Positions 9,433 through 20,851 of a stretch of DNA of 64,000 bases are shown piece after piece. A model generated the notes under the pieces. The model did not search any database. It was not told the origin of the DNA and saw nothing but the letters and a program-made list of their open reading frames with translations. The DNA is from Prorocentrum cordatum (Eukaryota; Sar; Dinophyceae; Prorocentrales; Prorocentraceae). The stretch lies in the NCBI GenBank assembly GCA_963575745.1, contig CAUYUJ010001403.1:78501-142500 (forward strand), written 5' to 3'. The position numbers and the translations under genes were made by a program. Within the stretch, counting starts at the first letter, position 1. Each line of letters opens with the position of its first letter.

Positions 9433-10383
9433 CAGTGTAAACCCAATATGCATCAACGATTTTGAAATAAACCCTCCCTCCAAGCTCCCTCTCCATAGGC
9501 CCCTACAAGTGTTCATTTCCACTGAGGGAACTGTTTTTTGGGGAGATATTCGTTTGAAATCCCTGAAGCGTGTCAATGCACCATTCTCGTGATTCCAACG
9601 CCACTATGTAACATGACTGTTGCGTTGTGACGATCCGGAATCGTGCCACATCACCATTTCCTGGACTGCAACACCGCGAATCAACGTAATTGTTGCGACG
9701 TCACAGCCCTGAGTCTTTCCAAGACACCACATCTTTCGCGCTGACCAGTGGAATCCGTAACACTCTTGCAACTGTTTAAGACGAGTGTGCACGGCGCTCA
9801 GGCGAGAGTCACATAGCGCAAAGGAGCCGCATTCAATCCGTTTGTATCCGACAGATGTTTTAATACAAATGGCGCGCGGCGTTTAGGCGAGAGCCACATA
9901 TTGAAGGGAGCCGCCTTCAATCCGTGAAATCCTTGCAGTGTTTTAGAGACAGGTGTGCGCGGCGCTCAGAAGAGAGCCACAGTTTGAAAAGGAGCCGCCC
10001 TCCATCCGTGAAGCTCTTGCATGTTTCAACGAATGTGCTCGGCTCTACTACAAGAGCCACACTTTGAAAACGAAACGCCCTCAATCCGTGAAGCCCTTGC
10101 AATTTTGCTGCGCGAATGTGCTCGGCGCGATGGCGGGAACCGCATTTCGAAAACGACCCGCCCTCAATCCGTGAAGTTCTTGTACAATTGGAACCGATGC
10201 GCGCGGCGCTAAGGCAAGAGCCACATGTTGAAAACCATCCGCCTTTCATTTGCGAATTCGTTGTCAACCTCTCAGCGTCGGGGTCATAATTAGCCTGGAA
10301 GTCTCGGGCGAAATGCCTGGCCCGCCCGTTCGACCGGCCTCGGGGTGCGACAGGGAGCAATTCTTCAGGAGGAAAGGAATGGA
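9433..10383 (+). repeat. Composite dispersed repeat R1, copy 2
   Basis: Same order as 1174-2066: CAGTGTAAACCC start after a GGA tract, shared head, tandem units with GCGAGAGCCACA cores about 75-80 bp apart (9795-10240), and the tail GGGGTGCGACAGGGAG. It is followed by another GGA tract (10385-10430) and then an R2 element. Confidence 0.8.
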
Positions 10384-10430
10384 CGGAGGTGGAGGGGGAG
10401 AGCAGGAGGGAGGGAGGGAGGGGAGGGAGG

Positions 10431-10500
10431 GCAAGCTAGGTGCGCTCGCGTCATATCTGACGTCCTACCCCTCCCTCCCATCCCTTACCATGGCGCTGAT
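10431..10500 (+). repeat. Dispersed element R2, copy 2 (truncated)
   Basis: Starts GCAAGCTAGGTGCGC like the other two copies and matches to about CTTACCATGGCG; the second half with the DVEQGN frame is missing. Confidence 0.75.
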
Positions 10501-10555
10501 TTTCTCTATCCGCGGACGCGTGTCGTAGCGGACCTGTGGCTCCGCGCGCGCGTGC

Positions 10556-10671
10556 GTAGTGGGTGGTGGTGCACGTGCGTGCGTGCGTGCGTGTGTGCGT
10601 GGTTGTCGTGGTGGTGGTGGTGGTGGTGGTGGTAGTGGTGGTGGTGGTGGTGGTGGTGGTGGTGATGGTGG

Positions 10672-10702
<31 letters not shown>

Positions 10703-10775
10703 GGTGGTGGTGTTGGTACTGGTGCTGGTGCTGGTGGTGGTTGTGGTGGTGGTGGTGGCGGTGCGGCGCGGTGGT
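10556..10775 (+). repeat. GGT microsatellite
   Basis: GTGCGTGC words lead into near-pure GGT triplets. The open frames here (poly-Gly, poly-Val, poly-His) reflect the repeat. Confidence 0.92.
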
Positions 10776-10789
10776 GGCGGGCGGATGGG

Positions 10790-11005
10790 CGCGCGAGAAA
10801 AAGGCCCGCGCTGGGGCGAGAACGCCATCCTGAACGACGGAGGCCAAACACCGATCCGAAAATGAGGCCCACGCTGCAGCGGGAGCATGATTCGGAACGA
10901 TTCGGGAGCAGAAATGAGGCCGGCGCCTCAACGAGAGCAGCATTTTGGGAACAAATGACGCCGACGCCTCAGCGAGAGTCGTTTCCCGGGATTTCCCGGG
11001 CATTT
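10790..11005 (+). repeat. Degenerate tandem array R3, locus 2
   Basis: Units such as CACGCTGCAGCGGGAGCATG and GCGCCTCAACGAGAGCAGCA recur about every 45-55 bp. Confidence 0.7.
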
Positions 11006-11103
11006 TGTGTGTAAAAAACAGTGCGCGGAGGGTGCGCGGCCATCACCCGGACGCCATCAGGGGAAGAGGGAGAGCATTTTCATATTGAGTAATTGTAGAG
11101 GGA

Positions 11104-11700
11104 GGATGAGGAGGAGGAGGAGGATGCGGAGGAGGACGAAGAGGAGGAGGAGGAGGACTTGAGCTTGAGGTGATCTGGCTTCGGGGCGCCCGTTGGTGCG
11201 CCCAGTCTCCGGGAGTCCCTGGCCTCCGACGCGTTGACTTTCCCGGCGCTGGGCCCCCGCGAGTCCCGACCCTCTGCCCGGGGCTGGCCCTGCGCCACGA
11301 GCCTCCTCCGACGTTCCACGTGGGCACGGCGAGGGCCCCAGGAGGCCGAGCACGGCGAGGAACGCTCGAACGCTCCGAGGCGTACAGTGGGAGGTCTGGC
11401 CGGGAGGAGGAGGAGGAGGAGGAGGAGGAGGAGGAGGAGGAGCACTTCATGGCGCGGCAAACAGCGGAAACAGCGGAGGAGGAGGAGCAGGAGGAGGTGG
11501 AGGAGGTCCTCATCCCATCCCACTCCCAGCAGGAGGTGGAGGAGGTGGAGCAGGAGAGGGAGGAGGGGGAGGCGGTGGAGGAGGTGGAGGAGGAGGAGGA
11601 GGAGCAGGAGGAGGTGGAGGAGGAGCAGGAGGAGGAGCAGGAGGAGGAGGAGCAGGAGGAGGTGCAGGAGGAGGTGGGGGAGGTGGGGGAGGTGGATGAC
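11104..11700 (+). repeat. Two GGA-rich microsatellite blocks
   Basis: GGA triplets occupy 11104-11160 and 11400-11700, separated by 240 bp of GC-rich DNA. The second block includes GGAGCAGGAGGAGGTGGA-type longer units. A Glu-rich frame spans both, but its spacer shows no family motif. Confidence 0.85.
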
Positions 11701-11879
11701 CCTCATCCCACTCTAGCTGAGGACCCCGGCCCCCTCACCCTCCAGCCGGGCGGACTCGCGCAGCGTGCCCCCAGGGGTTCTGCCCGGCGGCGCCAGCGAG
11801 CGAGAGTTCGAGCTCGTCGTGGGAGAGGGGTCGCCGGTATATCTGTTTACATGCGTGTATTCATAATCATAGACTTGCA

Positions 11880-11925
11880 GAGAAAGAGAGAGAGAGAGAG
11901 AGAAAAAAAAAAAACAAAAAAGTTA
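11880..11925 (+). repeat. GA / poly-A tract
   Basis: AGAGAG run followed by A-rich bases. Confidence 0.85.
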
Positions 11926-11990
11926 GTGAGGAAATTCCTTCAACTCGGCTTTGAGTGACGTCGAAAAGCCGCGTAAACAATCTTCCCGAA

Positions 11991-12170
11991 TCGGGTCGGA
12001 CGAACGGGGAGTGTGAGATCTGCTGCACGCTGCTGGTTTGGTCCCCGCCGCCCGGCGCCTTCCTCGACTTCTGCGGTGCCTTTGGCGCCATAGGGCGCCG
12101 GGAAATCCGGCGATGCGTGAGCTGATTCGCGACCTCTCCCTTGCCATCCCCCGTCTCTACCGACCCGCGA
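11991..12170 (+). mobile_element. Old copy of TCGGG-terminus MITE, family M1
   Basis: Starts TCGGGTCGGACGAACGGGG and ends with a diverged inverse (CCCCCGTCTCTACCGACCCG). Its interior matches M1 in GATCTGCTGCACGCTGCTGG and GTGAGCTGATTC. It is more diverged than the copies at 42510 and 48340, and no target duplication is left. Confidence 0.65.
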
Positions 12171-13095
12171 GAGGGCCGGCACGCAGTAAAACGGATCCCG
12201 AGTCCCGAGGGTCGTTTGGCCGACGTCGGCCTCCACGGGGAGGCCCTGTCAGGCCCCGGGGTGGTCGGTTCGTGAGGAGGAGCTGGTGCCCAGAGGCAGC
12301 CGTTGAGTTCCAGGACCCGTGGCGTACCCTCCGGACTTCTTCCCCTCGTGCCACGGGGTGGAGAGGCGGAGCGAGGAGGAGGAACAGGCGGAGGAGTTCC
12401 CGTCCTTCCCTTCCGCCGACGACTCATGTGCACCGTACCGAGTTGGCGTCTCCCGAGGCGTCGTCGATCCTGGACTCGGTCCAGGAATGGCACGGTGCAT
12501 AGCTTTCCAGCCCTCCGAGCCGAACAACTATGCGCCGTACTCCGTTGGAGTGGAGCATGCAGGGAGTCCAAACATGGTGCGGTGCATGGGCGCCTTTCAC
12601 GTACCTCCCTCTCAATTTTCCCCTCCTCGACGTAGAGGGTGGCGCGTGCCCCAGGTTGGGACCTCGGGCAGTACTCCAGACTTCGGGGTAGCCATGGGGT
12701 CAACTTCCCAGGCGTTTCGGATCCAACAATCTGGATAGCCTGTGGGCCATCCTGACTGTTTGGACGTAGTGGGCCCCAACGGATCTTCTGGTTCTCTCCG
12801 TACGTACGGCGTTGACGCGCCAGCGACGCCAGCGAAGGCGTTCAAGGTTGAAGTCTGTGACGCGGGAGAACGTAGGGACGCAACCTTGAGCGATCGGGGC
12901 CGTCATCGATTCAAGGTTGAACGACCGACGCGCTGTTAAAAACCTATGCGCGCGCCGACGCCGCACGAAACTACTTGACGTGGCGCGGGGCCGCATGGCA
13001 GCCACACCGCCGCTGGCCCCTGCGAACCCGCAGGTGCCCAGCGACTTCAGCGTCATTATGGGCAGCCTGCGGGGGGGGGGTCTCCGAGGTAGGTC
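12171..13095. other. Unassigned; one possible exon fragment
   Basis: At 12425-12600 words like GCGCCGTACTCCGTTGGA recur in diverged form. At 13033-13078, after CCCGCAG, a frame reads VPSDFSVIMGSLRGG, which looks coding-like, but there is no family match and the opposite strand is open too. Confidence 0.25.
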
Positions 13096-13109
13096 AAGGG
13101 CCAAGGGCA

Positions 13110-13545
13110 ACGTTAGGAGCGGATGGACTCAGGGGCAGCGTCGGGGCCTGATGTTTTCATGGGTTTCCGATGGATTTCAGAATGCGGGGTGGTTTCCATC
13201 AGCTGCGCGTCGTCGACAGCGTCCCTGGTTTCAGAATCGTCCCGAACGGCCGCCAGAGGCCCGAGTTCTGGCCCGAAAGCCATGCAGAACCCAGGCGACA
13301 GCAGGGGAGTGGCGCGGGGGGATGCATCGAGCCCCAATCGCCCATTCATCGCCGATGGGGGCCCGATAGCCCACCCCGCCAAGGAGCGTGCGAGCTCCCG
13401 ATGCGGGGTCTGTCGCCGATCGCCGATCCATCAGCAATGCGTCGCCGATTCAAGCTCGGTGTTTCCCCACCACCATGAGCGGGTCCCCCCCGATCGTTCC
13501 CCCTCGCGGGGGGAGGCGGGAGGAGGGACCCGCTGCAGTCAGGAC
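13110..13545 (+). repeat. Dispersed repeat R4, copy 1 (longest)
   Basis: Shares an ordered series of blocks with 35846-36062 and 54110-54370: ACTCAGGGGCA, GGCCCGAAAGCCATG, CCCCAATCGCCCATTCATCG, GGGCCCGATAGCCCACCCCG and AGGTCGATGTTTCCCC-like words. This copy has a unique middle and is the longest. No terminal repeats were recognised. Confidence 0.75.
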
Positions 13546-14277
13546 GCCGGAGAACGGGCCAGCTGGCGGAAACAGAAAAAGGAATGCCAGCTCGGGCTCG
13601 GAAGGGGCCTGGGCTCCGCGGAAGTCGCGGCCCAGGCAGGGCGGGAGGGAGGCTTTGTTCCCGTCGTCGGCGGCGGGGCAGAGGCAGTGCGCTCCGGCGT
13701 GTGGCTGTTCGGGGCAACCTGAAGCCGAATTGTCTGGCGTGCAAGAGGGAGGCAGAAGGCGAGGGTGGCCGCGCGGGGGGAGGGGGAGGAGAAAGACTTC
13801 GACTGGGGTGCACCGCGGGCAGCCTGCAGTAACGCAGAGCCGCTTCGGCCTCGCACCCCCTGGCAGAGGAGCTGGCAGATCACAGCCACAAGCCCCGATG
13901 TCACATGCGTGCTGCATTGCCACCGCCAGGTCGATCCGTGGCACGAACCCATGAGGCACCGCCTTTCGCCACTTCGGCACGACGCCCGCATCCCAGACGT
14001 CCAGCGTCGTGATCTGTTCACAACGAAGATCCCCCCGCCTCGACCCGTTGCCTGTGGCTTGATTTCAATGCTGCCCTGGGGCCTGGTGAGGCCGCCGGGA
14101 GGCCGAAAACTCACACCCTTTCCCTGTTGTTTTTTCGTGGGCTCGAGGAGGTCTTGGACGTGAGTGGGTTTCCTCCCTCCGAGCGGCCCGCTGTGCCCCA
14201 AGATTCCTCGAACGGCCGATCGGGACGATGCCCAGCAGCTGCCCGGCCAGCAGTGGCCTGGCCAGCAGGGGCCCAGC
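13546..14277. other. Unassigned
   Basis: GC-rich DNA with overlapping open frames on both strands. I recognised no repeat family and no protein. Confidence 0.4.
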
Positions 14278-14310
14278 GCCGATCTGAGAAATCCGCGCGG
14301 ACCTCCGTTT
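14278..14310 (+). mobile_element. Right terminus of a GGTCCGCGCGG MITE (family M3)
   Basis: GCGCCGATCTGAGAAATCCG continuing into CGCGGACCTCCG matches the right end of the M3 copies at 41203, 49664 and 55610. Its left end is not clear; weak similarity extends back to about 14195. Confidence 0.6.
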
Positions 14311-14582
14311 TTTGTTTGAATATGTTAATTTTTGTTCCCCTAAAAATTGGTCCTGCGTGGGGAATGGGTCGAGACTTCCGGGGAACCCGTATTGACACAA
14401 AGTCATGACATCGGATCTTCGGGAATGTCTCGCCCCTTGCAGCCAAGGCGCTGAGGTCTGAGGAGCAGTTCGGGTTCGGGGGGGTCTCGCCGCTCCTTGG
14501 GTTCTCCCGTTGTTTTTTCCCTGGCGCTCCGCGCGCACTGCAGGCGCCTTCTGGGGAGCAAAGGTGGGGCTTCGTTCTTCGC

Positions 14583-15152
14583 GTGGCGTTCTTGACTGTA
14601 CTTCCACACCCAAATCCAGGCGGATTGACTTTCCCAATGTCGGTGTCCGTGGCTTCGTCTTCTGAAGGCCAGCTTGGGGCCCCTGGGCAGCAAGGATTGA
14701 ACATTCCACGCGTTTGTTGGGTCAAACTGGGATTTCGTTTCTTCTGGTACAGCATTCCTTGTGGTATTAGCGTGGCTGTGCGGAATGTGCTGCATGTCGT
14801 TTGTTTCGGCGCAGCCGCCAGGGTCTTTCTTCGACGCATGGCCTCCACCAGAACCATGGAGGCTTTCTGCAAGCTAGATGTAGGCAGTTGGTTCGCTAAC
14901 CTTCAGTTTTTGTCCTGCTACCTATATCGACAACACATTGAAAGAGCAATGCGTAGGTTTCCCGCTGGCTTGAACCTCTGGGGCCCCAGGGGCTCCCAGA
15001 GGCCTCAGAGGCTTCTGGAGGCCCAGAAAGAGCTCCAAACATCAAACTTCTTCATTCCTCGGGCCTCGAGGAATGAGGAGGAGGGGGAAACGGAGGAGTG
15101 CCTAGATCCCCGACGCCCTTTTTCGTTCAACACGCTGCAGCCGGACCTTTAG
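14583..15152 (+). CDS. Unrecognised open reading frame, possibly not a gene
   Basis: A 189-codon open frame. Its first part has a hydrophobic stretch (VCWVKLGFRFFWYSI…) and its end is acidic (NEEEGETEE). It ends with TAG at 15150-15152. The same frame is then open again at 15153-15326 and, after one TGA, continues into the exon candidate at 15340-15407. This could mean a decayed coding region, introns not resolved here, or chance in GC-rich DNA. The minus strand at 15149-15355 is also open with a natural-looking composition, which weakens the case. No product can be named. Confidence 0.2.
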   Translation: MAFLTVLPHPNPGGLTFPMSVSVASSSEGQLGAPGQQGLNIPRVCWVKLGFRFFWYSIPCGISVAVRNVLHVVCFGAAARVFLRRMASTRTMEAFCKLDVGSWFANLQFLSCYLYRQHIERAMRRFPAGLNLWGPRGSQRPQRLLEAQKELQTSNFFIPRASRNEEEGETEECLDPRRPFSFNTLQPDL

Positions 15153-15339
15153 ACAATTTCACGGGGGGCGGCTTTCATCCTGGACAGTTTGTTGATGGCC
15201 TTGGCGCCCGACATCGGCCTCCAGACCTCGCAATTTGAGACATTCCATGGAGCCGACGCCCTTTTCATTCCCATCTTCTCTCTGCCATTCTCTAGCGTAG
15301 CGTTCTCGACGGTGTGGCAGAGCTGACCTCGGGCCGCAG

Positions 15340-15407
15340 GCGAGAGGCTGCCCAACAGCCTGTACTACCTGATGGTGGATGGCATCATCTCGTCCAAGCT
15401 TCCGCAG
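15340..15407 (+). CDS. Probable internal exon, product unknown
   Basis: A 68-bp stretch bordered by CCGCAG on the left and by CCGCAG followed by GCACGAGG (GC donor) on the right. In the phase given it reads GERLPNSLYYLMVDGIISSKLPQ in consecutive codons with mainly C or G at third positions (CTG, CCC, AAC, AGC, TAC, GGC, ATC, AAG). This codon use resembles that of the FKBP and Cys-rich genes and differs from the surrounding repeats. No partner exon was found; 15408 onwards leads into a CT microsatellite. I do not recognise the family. Confidence 0.4.
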
Positions 15408-15454
15408 GCACGAGGGGGAGGATGGGAGGGAAGGGCATGAAGATATGCATTTCA

Positions 15455-15613
15455 CCTCTCTCTCTCTCTCTCCCCCTTTCTCTCTCTCTCTCTCACTTTC
15501 TCTCCATCTCTCTCTCTCTCTCTCTATTATTCCTCCCTTTATCTCTCTCTTGTTCTCTCTCTCTCTCTCTTATCTCTCTTTCTCTCCTGTCTCTCTCTCT
15601 CTCTCTCTCTGCT
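15455..15613 (+). repeat. CT microsatellite
   Basis: CTCTCT runs with short interruptions. Confidence 0.93.
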
Positions 15614-15759
15614 GTGCGTTTTGTTCCCAACCCTCATGTGTCGAGTTGGGTCCTCGTTTCGAGTCCGCAGCGCCGCTCTCCACCTCTTCCCGCTGCCCCC
15701 TCCCCCTATCTTCGTCCTTCTACATGCCTCAGCCCCCGCATGCCCATTGCGGCACACCC

Positions 15760-16430
15760 CTAACGCGCCTCTTGGCCTCATAGGGAACTCCGGCTCAGCC
15801 CCGAGCGGCAGGGTCCGCATGGCGCACCCGCCCTCACTTCGGCACACCCCTCACGGCGCGTGGCCCCGCAGGATACAGTCGGGGCCCTGAAGAAGGAACC
15901 CTTTTCGTTGGGGAGGGGCTCGGTGTTCCTTGATTGTTCTGCAGTTTGTCTCCGGTTTTCCTGAGATTTTCCATGGGAAATCGAAGTTCAACTTGTGGGA
16001 GAAAGGGGCCTCGTTCCTTATTTAGGGTTCCTTGGGTCAACGCCCCGACGGATAGCCTCACCCAAGGCCCCAGCGATAGGGCCTGCACGGCGCACCCGTC
16101 CTCAATCTGGCACGCCTCTCACGCGCTCCGTTGCCTGGCAGGGACTCCACCGACGACCCCAGTGGCAGGGTCCGCATGGTGCGCCCACTCTCACTCCGGC
16201 ACGCCCCTCGCACGGCTCGTGGCCTCACAGGGAGCTCCACCGAAGGCCCCAGTGGCAGGATCCGCACGGTTTGCCCGCTCTCTATTCGGCACAACCCTTG
16301 TATTGTTCGTGGCCCCACGGCCCCCACAGGCAGCTCCACCGAAGACCCCAGTGGAAGTGTCCGCATGGCGCACCTTCCAATTCGGTACACCCCTCCCACG
16401 GTCCGTGGCTCCAAAGGAAGCTCCACCTAA
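15760..16430 (+). repeat. ~87-90-bp tandem array (family T87), locus 2
   Basis: Units carry GGCAGGGTCCGCATGG, CGGCACGCCCCTC and GGGAGCTCCACCGAAGGC. They are clear at 15760-15890 and 16040-16430; the part between, with GAAGGAACCC and a TTCCATGGGAAA word, is unrelated. Confidence 0.85.
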
Positions 16431-16985
16431 GGCGTCCTCACAACTGCAGATGGTTGGGTCTTTCGTCAGGCTAACTTCTCTTCTTGCTTCCGGCGCCTTC
16501 TGGAGGCTTTGGGCTTCCGGCGGGAGGGAGAGGAGGAGGGGGGAGAGGAGCAACGGGAGGAGAGAGGTTCTGAATTTCTTTTCCTAAACAGATGGTTTGT
16601 ATGGGCCTAACATACTTCATGTAAAGAACGAGTAGGTGGATTGCCAGAACAGGAATCGGGCGGGCGACGTTGTCTCCCGTTGCCTCCCGTTGTCTCCCAT
16701 TCTCTACCGCTGTCGGTGTCCGCATTTATGTTTGCTTGTCTCCATCCCTATCCCCAATGTCTGACATTGTCTCTCTCCCCTTGTCTCCTGTCGTCTATCC
16801 ATGTCTCTATGTTTGTCCCTCTTCCTCTATCACTATGCCTGTCCCCTTTAATCCTGTCGTATACTCCCATCGCCCTCCCGACCCCCATCTTTATCCCTAT
16901 ACCCTATACGTCGCCGCGCCGTTTGTCCCGACGCGCGGCCTTGCTTCTTGGGGAGGGCGCCTCGGCCACCAGGGCAAACGCCGCC
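16431..16985. other. Unassigned; left flank of the CA array
   Basis: A short GGA tract at 16525-16560. From 16675 to 16900 the words TCTCC and TGTCTC recur (pyrimidine-rich). No gene seen. Confidence 0.4.
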
Positions 16986-16987
16986 TC

Positions 16988-17886
<899 letters not shown>

Positions 17887-18535
17887 ACGTTTCGTAGCCC
17901 CACATGTAGTCTCGAACCCCTCCCAGGGTCCATCCTGACACGTTTTTAGAGCCGGATGCAGCCATGGCGAAGAGGAGCCTCCACGAGGCCCAAGAAGGAC
18001 AAGACGGCATGGAGGGCCGGCGATGTCTCGACTGCCCCTCCTCCTCATTCTTCCCGACGGCACCGAAGCACGAAAGCTGCAGCGAGGCATTGAATTCAAT
18101 AGAGGAGGAAGACGAGGAGGAAACGAAGGAGCAGGAGGAGGAGGAAGAGGAAGATGAGGGAAGCCTTGCGAGAGTGGATCAGGTGCCGCGCACACACGGC
18201 GCCCTTCCATCACAGCGGAAGTCGATCAGGTTCCGCCCACACCCGGGTGATAGGTACGCCCGTCGGTTCCGGTCCCGCGTCACCCGCCTTCTTGGTAATA
18301 TACACTAATTACGCAGGTGCTGTGAGCACCGCACCGCGCCGCGTTCCTCCTTCTCCTCCTCTTCCTTCTCCTGTCCACCCGTGCCTCCCATTCCCAGTCG
18401 GGTGTCGATGCCGAGGTGAGGAGGAGGTTGATTGGCCTTCTTGCACTCTCGTCTCCTCCTCCCTCCCCTCCTGCCCTTCCTCCTCCGCGCAACTGAGGCC
18501 TCGTGCCGTCCCGTCGCAGGGGCCGCGCTGGCGCG
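17887..18535. other. Unassigned; GGA-rich patch
   Basis: A GGA-rich patch at 18100-18160 and TCC-rich stretches at 18345-18370 and 18445-18485. CATTCCCAG at 18391-18399 resembles a 3' splice site, but no clear exon follows. Confidence 0.35.
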
Positions 18536-18539
18536 GGCC

Positions 18540-18640
18540 TTGAAGTCCTCGTCGTCGTCGCCCTCCCCACCCTCGTCCTCCTCGTCCTCAGTTCCTCGTT
18601 GTCCTCCTTGTCCTCGTCGTTATTCTCCTCCACCAGCTTG
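18540..18640 (+). repeat. GTC/TCC-rich microsatellite
   Basis: Degenerate CGTCGTCG and CCTCGTCCTC runs. Confidence 0.75.
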
Positions 18641-18759
18641 CCTTCTAAGCAACTCCTTCCTGTTGCGCCCCCAGGCGTGTCCATAGGGCGGGTCGGGCGG
18701 GTCGCCTGAGACTTCTTCGCCATGTATGAATCCGACGCTTAGATAATGAGAACAGTTTC

Positions 18760-18990
18760 GCGGATGGGGGGCGGGTGGCTCTCAGTATCATATTCTCGCC
18801 TTGGCGCCGCGCACATTCGTTTTCAACGTTCGCAACAGTTTCACGAATGGAGGGCTGGACGTTTTCAAACTGTGGCTCTCGCCGTGGTGCAGCGCACATT
18901 CGCTTTACAAGGTTGCACCAGCTTCAACGACATAGGGTGAGCAATTTTCAAAATGTGGCTTCCGCATAAGACCCGAACGCATCCGCCTTC
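18760..18990 (-). repeat. Fragment of the R1 tandem units, reverse orientation
   Basis: Read on the minus strand, units contain GCGAGAGCCACAG and GCGCGGCGCCAAGGCGAGA cores spaced about 80 bp, as inside R1. The R1 head and tail are absent. Confidence 0.7.
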
Positions 18991-19188
18991 AAAGCTTGCA
19001 ACAGGCTCAAGTATTCCGATTGCCGAAGCCTCAGGAACGGTATCCCGGTACGGTTTAGAATTCTCATGTCATGACATTCACTAGGGCTCGCGGCGCTGAC
19101 GTCTCAGACGCGTCTCGGGTTTGCGCTGGTCCTCATACTCTTCCCCCTAGGGGGCGTTTGCTCTTCTTCCTCCCTCGTCCGTCGCCAG

Positions 19189-19605
19189 ATGTATGGCGAT
19201 GGTGGCGCGCTCTGCCCTTCTGGATGTGGTGGAGCTTACGCATCGATACAGTTCACACACGCAGCCACCAAGCACGTGTTGCCCCGAGGGACGGTGCAAC
19301 TCCTTGGCAAAATCCGCGTGATCGTGTACCCGATCGCTATGAAGCGGAGGTTCCTGAGCCGTCTCTTGACAATTCCCTTGGCATGGTGCAAGGGTTTCAA
19401 GTTGACGCGTGGCTTCAACGGAGTACTGGGTCTCGTTATCATCGCCTTCGTGGTGCTGTCGCAGCGGCTGGGGGGCGGGCCTGTCGCCAGAAGAACGGCA
19501 CATTATTTCTCAGCACAACACATGCTACGGGCGTGCCCAACGCGTTGCCGCCTCCGCGTGGGACGGTCTGTTCGGACATGCTTAGTGTGGGGTGCTCGTC
19601 AATAA
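19189..19605 (+). CDS. Unrecognised ORF in a non-repetitive interval
   Basis: A 138-codon frame with a balanced composition and one likely membrane segment (VLGLVIIAFVVLSQ) after a basic region (AMKRRFLSRLL). The interval 19060-19980 lacks repeats and is less GC-biased than its surroundings. The other frames are also open (a 199-codon frame at 19071-19670), and no domain is recognised. The assignment is weak; it could be a decayed retroelement or chance. Confidence 0.2.
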   Translation: MYGDGGALCPSGCGGAYASIQFTHAATKHVLPRGTVQLLGKIRVIVYPIAMKRRFLSRLLTIPLAWCKGFKLTRGFNGVLGLVIIAFVVLSQRLGGGPVARRTAHYFSAQHMLRACPTRCRLRVGRSVRTCLVWGARQ

Positions 19606-19718
19606 ACGGTGTATGTTCCCATCGCAGTGGTTCATCGGCAAACGTCGTTGCCTTGCGCGAGTCGGTGTAGGCTCTGGTCAGCACGATCTCAGACTCGCAG
19701 GCGGTTTGCCCTGTCTGG

Positions 19719-20129
19719 GTGGCGGGTATCTGCGAGTTGCGGGCCTTCATATATCATATGGCGTTTCTTCCTTTTCTGCATGGTGTGCCCCCGGATTCTT
19801 CAGTATCGCCGCTTGTCGCGAACGATAACGCAAGCGTTTGGCACGACCTCGACTTCGAGACGGAGGTGTGGTTTTCCGAGGGGCTCGAGTGTACTGATGC
19901 CCTCGGCGACCTCCTACATCGTGTGTCGTCATCGACGGTGGTGGCGCGCCACGTCTCGTACCCCTCGCCCCACACGAAGAACACCAAGCTCCGAGAGTTG
20001 CACACCACGCTTCACTGGGAGCGCGCAAAGCCGCACGGGAACGACAATCAAGCTCCACGAGCAGAACTCCAAGTTCCACGGGAGGAACACAGCATTCCGC
20101 ATGAAGAGCACAACATCCAGCAGGAATAA
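19719..20129 (+). CDS. Unrecognised ORF, possible exon
   Basis: Its middle part, around 19830-19930, reads ASVWHDLDFETEVWFSEG and then ECTDALGDLLHRV, a natural-looking composition. The downstream part runs into the 24-bp degenerate repeat at 19975 and is probably not coding. No family recognised and no convincing splice borders. Confidence 0.2.
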   Translation: MAGICELRAFIYHMAFLPFLHGVPPDSSVSPLVANDNASVWHDLDFETEVWFSEGLECTDALGDLLHRVSSSTVVARHVSYPSPHTKNTKLRELHTTLHWERAKPHGNDNQAPRAELQVPREEHSIPHEEHNIQQE

Positions 20130-20410
20130 CACCAAGCTCAATAGGACGACTTTCAATCCCTAATACGTTATTGTTGCTCTGCGCGGGGAACACTTAGCTC
20201 CATGGGTAGAGCTCCAACCTTAACACGAAGAACACAATCCACCTCTCGAAAAAATGCAAGCTGAAACAACCAGCCCCAAATGATGCACACCAAGCTCCAC
20301 CCAGCGAACACCAATGCCCACAGGAAGAGCACCACAGGTCCACGAGACGAGCACCACACTTCGCAGGACGAGCAACGTGCCAACATGCCCTGCGATCTGA
20401 ACACCATGCT
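19975..20410 (+). repeat. Degenerate ~24-bp tandem array (CACGAGnAGAGCACCA-like)
   Basis: Words such as GAAGAACACCAAGCTCC, GAGCAGAACTCCAAGTTCCA and AGGAAGAGCACCACAGG recur at multiples of about 22-26 bp. Similar words continue at 20945-21130 beyond a MITE. Confidence 0.7.
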
Positions 20411-20851
20411 CCACAGTCAGGAGAGGAAAAAACACACAGACACAAATAATCGTCGATTCCCAGGAAAATAGGGGAAAATATGGGAAGTGTGGGGGAAGAC
20501 GGAAACCCAGAAAATATGAGAAAATATGGGGACAATGTTTATTTGTGTGTATTTGTTTGTGTGTCCCAGTTCCTCTTCACACAGACCCTGCGCTGAGCTC
20601 CTCACGTTGTGCCCCAGGCCGCGCTGCTGGCAGGCATCCTCCGGCGACAGCATCCCGGGCGTCGGTGTCCCCGGCCCCCGCGGCAGCGCGCGGCTCCTCC
20701 GAGGCGCGGGGGCCCTGCGCTGCGGGCCTCTGCGCCTCCGCGCCCCCGCCCGACGAGCCCCCCGGGGCCTCCCGCGCGCCCCCCGCGGAGTCGGCGTGCC
20801 GGCGGCCCTCGGAGCGCTCTCCGCGCTCCTCCTGGGATGCGCCACGCGTTG
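20411..20851. other. Unassigned
   Basis: An A-rich patch at 20460-20540 (GGAAAATATGGG-type words repeat three times) followed by GC-rich DNA. No exon recognised. Confidence 0.35.
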
